A DNA stretch of 64,000 nt, taken from NCBI RefSeq assembly GCF_947172395.1, contig NC_069099.1:9429740-9493739 (forward strand), given 5' to 3'. Below, piece by piece: positions 23,401-35,400 of the stretch (its first letter is position 1; the number at the start of each line of letters is the position of its first letter). The notes beneath the pieces were generated by a model, which was not told the DNA's origin, searched no databases, and saw only the letters and a list, made by a program, of their open reading frames with translations. A program made the translations under genes and the position numbers. The DNA comes from Bicyclus anynana. Lineage: Eukaryota > Arthropoda > Insecta > Lepidoptera > Nymphalidae.

Positions 23401-26400
23401 GGAAAACATCGTGAAGAAACCTGCATACCAGACAATTTTCCTGATTCTCTGCATGTATGAAGTCTGCCAATCCGCATTGGGCCAGCGTGGTGGACTATTG
23501 GCCTAACCCCCTCTCATTCTGAGAGGAGACTTGAGCTCAGCACTGAGCCGAATATGGGTTGATAATGATGATGTATGAGTTTATAAGCTATCTTTGCACA
23601 ATCTACTACACGCTTACTTTTGATCTAGATAGTAATCTAAGTCAATATAAAACGAATTAGTTGTAGACTAGATAATGATATCCAATAAAAAAACACGGTA
23701 GGTGAATTATAATGTGCTTCAGTTTCGCTAGAGGTCTTTAATTAAAGCATCATTAAACTCTCAAAGCGTTCTAACGCTTAATAAGAGGAGCACTTTTAGG
23801 AGGCGTCGTTAAAATTAATCAAAAATAAATAAATTATTATTATTAACATTTCTCAGTTATAATACTTCTTCTCTTGTTCGTAGTACTAACCTAGCATATT
23901 ACGAATGTCGAGACATTAATAAAATATAGGTAGGTACTTATATTACTTTACTCCCTCAGCAATGTCATTTTTATACTGGTTATTCTGAAATGTAAAATAA
24001 TTAATTAACTATTGCTGAATACTCATATTTTAGCTCTGATTTTTTAAAAAGCTTTATCAGATAAATGTGTTTAAGTAATTAGACTTGTTAACCCGTCTGT
24101 CATATTTGTTGTTTAATTTTGTAGATAATTTTCACTATTAACATAAAAATATGTACTTAGTATTCTGGCGCTATTAAACTATCATAGCATAACTTTGAAG
24201 CACTTTTTATTGCTATGAGCCATTTGGTCAGTTATTTGGTTCTATTATATTGATGTTCTTAATTATGCACGAAGTTAGGTTACCTACTACAACTTTGGTG
24301 GTCTAGTTCTAATTGAAACTGTTTATTTCCAGCTGGGGCAAACTAGACCAATCATGGTTGAATGATTAGAAATAACAAATCGTCAACGAACGTTATCTAT
24401 ACTTACTACTATTTATTATAAAGAGGTATGGGGTAGTAATTCCAGATATCTACTGAACGGATTTTGATAATTATTTTCGTGGCAATTTATGTAAATGTAA
24501 GATAATAGCGATAAATTTTAATTGGTTCAACTCTGACGAATCCGCTTAATTGGGGGTGAATTATTTTATTTATTATTCAAACCTAGTATATAAATAATAA
24601 AAGAGCCGTGATAGCCCAGTGGATATGACCTCTGCCTCCAATTCCGGAGGGTGTGGGTTCGAATCCGGTCCGGGGTATGCACCTCCAACTTTTCAGTTGT
24701 GTGCATTTTAAGAAATTAAATATCACGTGTCTCAATCGGTGAAGGAAAACATCGTGAGGAAACCTGCATACCAAAGAATTATCTTAATTCTCTGCGTGTG
24801 TGAAGTCTGCCAATCCGCATTGGGGCAGCGTGGTGGACTATTGGCCTTACCCCTCTATTTCTGAGAGGAGACTCGAGCTCAGCAGTGAGTCGAATATGGG
24901 TTGATGATGACGATATAAATAATAATAATTATGTTTAAAAGTATTTAATACAAAAAGTTTTCTGTGGACGTCTATACTGCTGCATTTGTGCTGATGTAAA
25001 AAAATCAAAATCAACAATAAAATTCGATTAAAGTGATTGAAGCGTGTATTTTTGATGTAAAATGACGATTTCTAACGTTAACAATGTCACACCTACAAAC
25101 CTCAATATTAAGCGTTTTGTGAACGCTAACCTTGAATGAACGGAAATAGCTTGCACCGGGGCCGAATCGATTTTGTTCGTCTTCAGAATTTATTGCATTT
25201 CTTGGTACGTATTTATTAACTTAAATACCCATCAAAGATAATTATACCAGCGCATCAAGGTCGGGTTGCCCCTTTTTTGTATTAAATTATTAAAACCAAC
25301 AATTAGGTACTACTTAATAATCATACTTCAGCATGGTAAGGGGAACTTAAAGGTTATTTTGATATTCGTTATTATTACAACGGCCTACTACAGGCTAGTC
25401 ATGTTGGCTCCCATCTGATAGGAGACTGGAAATGTAGCTTTGACCCACCACGCTGCTTCAATGCGGGTTGGCGGGTTGTTTAACGTTCACTATAGTGACC
25501 GTGACCGTTAATAATAATGACCGTGACCGACGCAAGTACTCTTCAAAGCACAGAGGTGTACTACCCATTACCGGGCTGAGAATTTTTACTGAAAATTTCT
25601 TAGATGACAGAAGCTCTGTATTTTATAGCCCGACTTAGAAGTCAAACCCAGGACCTTGTGATCCGAAGCCTAGGCTTACCTACACTGGACTGACGAGGCT
25701 TTTTTATATTGATACTAGCTGACGCCGCGCGGTTTCATTCGCGTGGTTCCCGTTCATGTAAGAATACAGGGATAATATATAGCCTTATAGCCTTTCTCGA
25801 TAAATGGGCTATCTAACACTGAAAGAATTTTTCAAATCGGACCAGTAGTTCCTGAGACTAGCTCGTTCAATCAAACAAACAAACTCTTCAGTTTTATAAT
25901 ATTAGTATAAATTAAGCATAATATATTAGAGATTGTACATAAAACTAAAGCTTACTTGAGTTGGATAAGACGAGAAGACCAGGAAATTGGCTTGATTAAA
26001 ATGTAACCAGAGAGTTTGAGTCTAGATCGAAGTACTAAACTGATAGACTAAGAACCCGGAACCCCAGACCTTCGTCATTTTATAAAAGCTGAAAGTTTGT
26101 CAGCTCATGCTCCTACCATAAGTTAGTACGATATACAATTATGGAATAGAACCGTGGTGGCTTTGGGAGGTAGCAGGTTTTAAGGATCCATAAATTCACG
26201 TGTGTCATAAGGTCCTCGTATTTGTCACTGAGCCATACATTGTCACCAATCCGTATTGAGTATGCGTGGGTCAATCTTAAACTATCTCCCATAAAGAAGA
26301 TCACCTGACTGTTTCTGTTCTTATCTGTTCATAGCTTTACCTGGTTACATTAACACACTAGTTTCCTTAAAATTTTCTGTAAATACGACATTCAAATTAT

Positions 26401-29400
26401 ATCAAGATAACATATTCAATTGATATGTTAGTCGCGTGAGCTATCGATAACGAAAATCCTCATACTTTAGTTCTCGAAGCGTTTGCAAAAAGTGAATCCA
26501 AATAGGATAAAGGACCTGGTGCTGTTAGTGTACCATTAAAAGTTTGATGATGATGAAGTTCCCAAATATTGATCTGAGAATAGAATCAGTCACATTGCGC
26601 TACGTTTTATTACAACTAGGAAAGTCGTCAAAAAATAATATTTCAAATCGTAATCATAAGAAAACTTGCCTCACAGTTCCGAAGTTATAAATCGTAGAGA
26701 GAGGTCGTTTACGCGGAACGTGGTTCTTTTATTGTAGCGCCGTGCCTTCATAAAATTCGGGCAGTTAATCACGAATTAAGTCCCTTGACAGTTAATTACT
26801 TGGATTCAAAGTTCAGTAATTTGCGTCAGTGGCGAATATTAATTCAATGACCCGACGATCATTTAAATTACACAGTTAAATCATCTATAGAGCTAATCCA
26901 GCTATGGTAAATTTTTATCACAAATTTAATTAAATAAATCATGTTGGTCTTATTATCACTTTAGTTATCGTAATAACTAAAGTGATAATAAGTTTATCAA
27001 AATAAAATGTTTAAAAAAATAGTTCACAAATTTAGATTTAGTTATTAATATAGGAAGGAGGAAGAAAGTGACTTTATTAATTCCTATTAATAAAGTCACT
27101 TCCTTTTACATAATATTGCAATTTGCAAGGTAATCTACTTACTTAATCTTTAACTGACGTATATACATACGTATCCCATATGATATATTTTGTTGAAACA
27201 AACGATATTACGTAAAATATAATTCAGTGTCAATAAATCAATATTAAGGGAACAGTGAATCCTTGGAATGGTTCCCATGAATTTGAATAAATCAGTAAGA
27301 CTTACAGTTTCAAAGGAAATTTACTGCTATAGGCCTCCGAGGAAGCAATCCAATAAAATTTAGATTTGACTACAATACCATAACAGCTTTGACGTGGCCA
27401 AGTGAATGTCTGCGACTTACTCGTATATTTCGTAGATACACTTCCTTAGTTTGAGTAGAGATTGAAGTCAATCATTGACTTTTTTCTTTAAATAATATTT
27501 GCTTTTAAATATATATTCCCATTCTCCTCCAAGTAGTCGGGAAATACTGTATGACAGTGTGTACGACACGATAAACCAACAGGGCGGGGATCAAACCACC
27601 ACCCATCGGTGATGTGTCCGACCGCTCTTACCGTTAAGCAATTGAGGCTCTAAACGCTAGCTTGACTTCGATTACTTCTGTTTTTAAGTGAACTTAGTTG
27701 AAAGGGACATTTATACTACCCGTACTACCTTCGACTGTTTCTACGAGACGTAGTTCCGGACCGCTAAATTGCTTGGCGGTACGTCTTTGTCGGTTGCCAC
27801 TGCCGTTCTCCTACAGAGTTCCTCGTTCCGGATTTTGTCCTTCAGAGATAATCCTAACATAGCCCTCACCTGCTGGTCTATTCACTATTTTACGAAGAGT
27901 TGTCAGTAGGCACCGGATGACATTTGTTACATAAAATCTCAATTTCGTATATGTCAACTTACATAATATTACGTCCAAGTTAGTGAATTAGCCTGCAGGT
28001 GAGCCATTTGCTTGGACCTTCAATTACTATAAAAAAAAAAATATTTCCTATATCTATATAATATAAAAGTAGTGAATATAAAAATAAGTGAAATAAAAAA
28101 TATCCGAAAATAAAAAATTTTGATACCTTATTTTAAATTTTCAACATTTTTTTTAACAAACAGTTAACAATTAAGTATTAAAATAAACAATAAACAATAT
28201 TTTTATAGCAGGTAGTAGAGTAAATATGATAATATTATTTTTTTTTTTTTCATTCCAGGTTAGGTAGAAGAAAGGCGCTATTTGAAAAAAGAAAACGAAT
28301 AAGTGACTACGCATTAGTAATGGGAATGTTTGGTATTATAATCATGGTTATAGAAAATGAACTTTCTAGTGCAGGTGTATATACAAAGGTAAGACAATTT
28401 TTTTTTTTTTTAATTTTATCTTATATTAAAAAATCTTTTTTCGAATTATAAAAATCATTAAAAAAGTTTTAAAAGGTCATAAGATTTAAAATAATAAAAA
28501 TGATATTCTACTCTTAAAACTTAACTTATCTTATAATTTATAATAATTAGAAATAAACTCGTGTACTCTAAATAAAATTGTATTAGAATGATATTATTTT
28601 AACACTCTAGTACAATTAAATTTCTTTTTGTCCTAATTTCTACACGCACACAGATTTTTATAAGGTTTTCACACAAAGCATCAACAAATTTAAAGTGTCA
28701 TTATATACCTTTGTTATATAAACATCAGATGTTAGACGAAGGATATTTAATTTAAAAAATATTCTGTGTGAGCCATTGGTATAGCTAACCTAGCTATTCT
28801 TATCCACCTACTTGTACTTTATCGTATTTTTATATTATGCACGACAAAACCCGACGGCTTATACCATAAAAATATTAATAATACGAAGTTAAAAAGAAAG
28901 ATGCAAGAATATAAACCAAGATCACGATCTTTGTATAATTTTATGAAATAAACCACATTTTCTTAAACGACTTTGTATATAACCTTGACATTACTATTAC
29001 AGGCGTCAATATATTCACAAGCGTTTAAGACGCTTATATCAATGTCAACTGTGATTTTACTCGGCCTAATCGTGGCTTATCACGCTTTAGAAGTACAGGT
29101 ATGGTATACTTTATTACACTAAAAATAGGCTGTAGGGCTGATCGAAAAATCCGGCTTATTGCGAAGGCCGTTATTCGGCGATGCGCCTGGCAAATTGTTA
29201 ATGGAATTGGGTATCTTCCACTTCTGAACGGCCTTGTGATTTTACGTGTATCGTAACAATATAAAGCCTTTAGATTACTTTGCTATTTAACTGTAATATT
29301 CAGTCTGTTTTAAATAAAAGAACGATATTTATAAAATGTTCATACCCGTACATAACGTATGCTATTTCTAAAAACTTAGTGGCCATCTTTTTCGATTGTC

Positions 29401-32400
29401 CTACCTCCAAAATTTTCATTATAAAAATTATGACTATAACAAAACATTTTGTGACTTTCCTAAGTCAAATGACAAAGACAAAACTTGTAAATAAGCTATC
29501 AGACACCTATCAGAAGACATATATATTTTTTAGATCATTAATAACTAACAGACTTAAGTAACAAATGAGTCGAGGGTTAACTTGTAATTGATTCAAAAAT
29601 AATCTAAACAAATAGTGACTGTGTGCAACTAAATACTTGCCAAGCTTCCTAATATTAATGCATTTTATTTTTTAGATTTTAAATTAATGGTATTTAACAC
29701 AAAATCATCTTACATTCCAGTTATTTATGATAGACAACTGCGCCGATGACTGGCGGATAGCAATGACGTGGCAGAGGATAGCCCAGATAGCCCTGGAGCT
29801 CGCCATTTGCGCCGTCCACCCCATCCCTGGAGAGTACACCTTCACCTGGACCACCAAACTAGCCAATAAGGGTGGAGTCATAGGAGTTGAAGTTGTAAGT
29901 CAATGTATATACATAACTAACGCCCCGCGGTGTTATCCGCTTAAAATAAATATGAATTTTTCCGGGATAAAAATTCCATGTGTTAATCAAGATTATATCT
30001 CCATTCTAAATATCAGCTAATTCGGTTCAGTAATCGCGGCGTGAAAGAGTAACAAACATTCATACAAGTAATAAATATTCATCATAACCATCAGACTGTG
30101 CAAATCTCAGGAAACCATGGGTTTTTTTTAAATGCGTAGGTTCTAGAACGTGAGTTCTTAACATACACGAAAGTTCTATTTATTTTATACCAAATTTTAG
30201 CTATTTTATCTATTTGTCAAACCTTATTTTTTTTTAAAGAAAAGCTGATTATCAATGAAAATCAAACGTAGTTCCAATCGTCCTAAAATTCTAAATTCAC
30301 AAAATGTAGACGCGAGCGTTTGTATCTTATCTACAGAACTTTTTATACATTGAACATCATAAGTAAACTTTTATAAGTATTATAAAATAGCGCTAGACTA
30401 CAATAATTACTAAGCTTTATTCTTAGAGAAAAACAATAATCCAGAAATCTAACTGTACCTAAATAATTACATAGGTTACTTTATAAAACTGTTATTGTTA
30501 GGAAACCGGTAATTTATGTTTTATCTGCAAATGCACACGATTAATCTGTATTTCTTTTAATTAATTACTAGATTATATATAAAAAATACAGGTACATGCG
30601 ATTCTAGTAAATAAGTTGTAAAATTTCGCACTTGATTTATAACGATAAGTTTTGTATCTGAATCTTTAACTTAATTGGCTTTTATTTGTATATTAGTTAT
30701 ACTAAATTTATTTATCGTTTTTATTTATGTTGCAAATGATATTTACTTAAGATTATTTTCTTTAAAGGGCACAGTGTATAAACAAATACAGGTCTGTATG
30801 TTTTACACTGTTTTTGACTGTAATGTCGTTTGTCTATAACATAGACGTTTGTTTTTGGGAAGCATGTGTTTGATTTGGGCGTTTTTATTGTTTTATGTTC
30901 CTTCAAGCTGTTGGGTTAAATTATAAAGAAATCAATGCTAAAGTAAAGAAGCGCTCATTAGTCTTTTTCTAACTTAATTTACAATATTAGTATCTCTTCG
31001 ATCGTTAATTATTCGTTTTTCAATATTTATAAAAAAACTAGCGGACGCCCGCGACTTAGTTTTTCACAAATCCCTCGGGAACTATGGATTTTTCCGGAAT
31101 AAAAAGTAGTCTATATGTTAATCCAGGCTATAATATATCTTAATACCAAATTTCAGCTAATTCGGTTCAATAGTTGAGGCGTGAAAGAGTAACAAACATT
31201 CATATTATCAAAACCCTGAGTTTTCGCAAATCTCGGGAAACCATAGATTTTTTCGGGATAAAAAGTAGACAATGTGTTAATCCAGAGTAAAATCTATTTC
31301 CATTCCAAATTTCAGCTAAATCGCTTCAGTCGTAGCGACGTTATAGAGTAACAAACATCCATACATCCATACAAACTTTCGCGTTTATAATATTAGTAGG
31401 ATACTGACATATCGTTATTTGTGGTCGGGTATTAGTCGTTTATTTTGATTTGGTAATTTTCTTAAAATTATTGGTATTTGGTCCATCATCATCATAATTA
31501 TACAGTGACACAAATTTCATATCGGGACATACACGTATATACGTATTATGTTAGTGGTTAGGTATAGGTATATCATTAATGAGTAGTCGGTTGTAGAATT
31601 TTACATTGTTTACTTCGATTATTATCCGACTTTTAACAAAAATATTTAAAACAGATATTTAAAATTATGTATGTAAATATTTTGTATATTATGTACCAGC
31701 TAATTTGTGTGGTTGTGTGTCTGTGTGTCTTCATCGTGTGGTGTGGTATTCGGTGCGCACACATCTGTCGCTTTTGACGTTTACTTTGTGAAGTTTGGGA
31801 TATTTAAAAGAAATATTACTTTGTAACTAGCATTAAATTATTATTTTTGAAATACTGATTAAAAAATAAAATTAAAAATATTTGTTACTTTACTTTATAG
31901 TTTATTGATTATTATTGTTAAAAGCATGTATTTGACAGTTTTAAGTTAATTTTAAACATAAATAGGTTCGGTTTATTGAATTTCGTTATTAGTTATGAAA
32001 AAAATCGTTAACGCATGCATTTTTATATTAAATATCAACAAAGGGGTTATAATTACAAAAAAAAAAATGCAAGATTTCGCTTACATTGGTAACCCTTTTC
32101 TTATGTTTCAGGTGCCATATGACGTCACGTTGTCTCTTCCGATGTTCTTTCGACTATATCTAATATGCAGGGTCATGCTACTCCACAGCAAATTATTTAC
32201 AGATGCTTCTTCAAGAAGTATAGGAGCTTTGAACAGAATTAATTTTAATACTAGGTAAGGAAATACGTCATCTCCTTACCCTTTTTATCTCCTGTCAATT
32301 TGTTGAATTTAAGACTTCAGACTTCTTTTTGACAAATTTCGACCATTTCTTTATTGTCCTTTCACTCATCTTTTGTCCATTTGCATATAATTAATATTCT

Positions 32401-35400
32401 TCTTTTAAATTAATTTGCAGGTAAATTAATTGCCCATACTAATGCCTGTTACTATTAAACTTATAACTTACTTATCAAAATTTCCTTTAAAATTACGACA
32501 AAACTTTTAATCAAGCGAATATTTTTTAAGTTTAAGTTGCTTTCTTATTACAAGTAATAAGCCTAAATCCTTTTTACAGTTATTGTAAAATTTTTGTTTT
32601 ACAGATTTGTATTAAAAACTCTTATGACTATTTGTCCTGGGACCGTCTTACTTGTATTTATGGTATCATTATGGATAATCGCAAGCTGGACACTTAGACA
32701 ATGTGAAAGGTTGGTATTATTTTTTTTTTATCACGAAGCTAAATTAAACTATTAAAAAGTTGCAATATCAATTAAAATTTAAATGTGTTGAATTTAGCTA
32801 TAATATATTGTGTATTAATAAGCTAATCATTTCCAGTATTTAAGTCATCAGTATCGCTTTATTTTTTAATTTGAACACTGTCTTTTTTATTTACACGAAA
32901 TTATTATGAATATCGATGTACTGCCTAAATGGGTATGCTAATGCTTCTTGTACTGTGGCGTTGTAAGAGTATTTGTTTTGCTTTTTTATCCTATATGTTT
33001 TATGTTACGAACTTTAATTTGAATTCAAAGGATGTTAAATGTAGTAAATCGTAATTATCACAATGATATTATAAGAGTTTGACTTTGAATACTTTCGCTA
33101 CTGTAGCAACAAAACAATAATTATTATCGAACACAAAGCTGTACATACTAATCAATTTGTTAGATTACTAGATTTAGTCAGATGTTGTGAAAAAATAATG
33201 CTTGTTGTGCTATAAATGTTAGAAAAAATATATAAAATGCACATTATCGAGAAAAGTGCTGTGACGCAATGTAAGTATAAAGAATGCACATTGAATGAGG
33301 TAAAATAACTGAATCACATAATAAGATAGCAAACGGCACAAGAATACTAATGCCGTTAATAGTCGGTTTTTGACTGTGAAATGTCACGCACAAAATGGCT
33401 CGAGGGTAAACACAATAGATCCGCTTTCAACAGACTATCAAAACGAAATCCGCACCAAAACCACTGCACTTTTGTCACTCATGCATCAAAGAGTTACTTC
33501 TGCGTATCGATTAGCAGGAGGCTTTCAATTCTATCTCTCTTCTGTATCTGTCTTCTTCCCTATTGTTGCGTTGTATAAGTGTTCATTACTTGTGTTATCA
33601 TATCCCTGTATCTGAGTAAGTAAGTGAAGATATCACAGCATGGCTAAAAGTAAAACTATATTGGTCTGACCCCAAAATAAGTGTTTAGTATGCACGTTGT
33701 AATGAAGTTATACGGTTTAGTATTTGTGTAGTTCTGAAATTTATTTTATATATTTGAAAAGGCATGCTAAATTATTATTTATGACTATATTTTGTGATTC
33801 GTCTATACAAAATTGTACATTTTCTTTTGGAGTATCTTTTGTGATTTTGTTTAAATGAAACCACTTTAGAAAAAATGGCTTCAATAATTCGGCTTATAAA
33901 AATGTTGTATTATACAATCGGTTATCTTGTGGTTCTTGTTGGGCATTTTGGCTCACAGGTTCCACGATGAAGACCATGCCAATTTGCTAAACTCAATGTG
34001 GCTGACGGCTATAACCTTCCTCTGTGTTGGCTACGGCGATATAGTTCCCAACACTTACTGCGGCCGTGGCATTACTCTCACCTGCGGTATGGTGGTATGT
34101 ATTATAACAAATGGTAGGCTATTTGGGTATTCACTAAACGGAACTTCTGCAAATAAATCTAATGTCTGCTGATCGCTTCATCTAGACATTGCAAGAAGAT
34201 TCTTTGAAATAATTCCTGCTGTACCAGTTTTCAATATCTTGCTCTGTCTAGGTAAATATTGATAGGTCGGTAAAGGTGAGCCATTTTATGTGTCATAAAT
34301 AACTTCACAATTAACTGAAGCAATTTCAATTTCACAATCAAAGTCAAACTCTTCAAGGCAATACGATCTCTTTATTCTTCGATTTCTTTCTTTTTTTATG
34401 AAAAGTCTTTTAACTTTTGCGATGGGATTTGCTTGCGCGCAGTACTGATAGGTAGGTTCTACACTATACTTATAAAACCGTCAAAATCTTAGAGGTAAAC
34501 GTACTGAGTAAAGCGATGAAATTTATTTTCAAAAGGTTTCACGATGAAGAACATGCTAACCTACTCAATGCGATGTGGCTTATCGCGATAACATTTCTGT
34601 CCGTCGGTTTTGGTGACATTGTACCAAACACATATTGTGGCAGAGGTATCGCCGTTAGCACCGGCATTATGGTAAGTTTCTTACAGGAAAACCATGTTTG
34701 TGTTGACTGACAACAATTTGAACACTGTTTATTTCAAAAGCACATTTTATCCATTTCTGTTGACACACCCGTATTCATGAAAAGTTATAGCTTTGTGTCC
34801 ACATCACTTGAATGGCACAAATGTGGTATTAAAATTGTATATAACTTTTTTGAATGAAGGTGCAAACTTTTCACTTTTATGCAATTTTTTTATTTGACAT
34901 TTTCATGTCATTTTGATTGGTGTTACACTTTTAGTTATTCTATTGAGTCAGTCAACACTAACATTCCATTGTTATAAACAGGTGACACTCCACACTTAAA
35001 TGTTATACACTCATTTTGAAAATAATTTGAGTTCACCACTGTTTTGATGTATTCTATGTTCGGAATAATATTTATGTTCACAGAGTGACTGTAAATCAGA
35101 GAATTGGTATTGTAATATTGGTAAATAAGTGTTGCATTTATATAAAAAAGGATACTGTTTCACAACCGCTTCGTGTTACTCACATTGATGTAAACACAGT
35201 TATTGTAAATTAATTTTACTTTAAATTATTATCAAGTATATTTTTCAGAGAAAATAAAGTAGTTTATAAATACATCGGTAGTATAATATCTTTTACTTAT
35301 TAAAAACAATAAACTAACGTCCATTTCCCTGTTAAAGCCAGCTATTAGATATATTTAGTAGAATGGAATGCTTCATTTTCTCCTTACTCTCTCTAGTTCT

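Larger units (their letters stand above)
15590..28258. other. Large SK intron (14447-28258), remainder
   Basis: Beyond the listed SINEs, Helitron-like repeats, LINE debris and hairpins, I see AT-rich sequence without conserved coding segments. An alternative promoter or first exon for a short SK form could be hidden here but has no visible signature. Confidence 0.5.

Noticed and set aside
33370..33615. Overlapping frames in the intron before the pore exons
   Set aside because: Two frames are open at once over low-constraint sequence, with no splice sites consistent with SK and no known domain.
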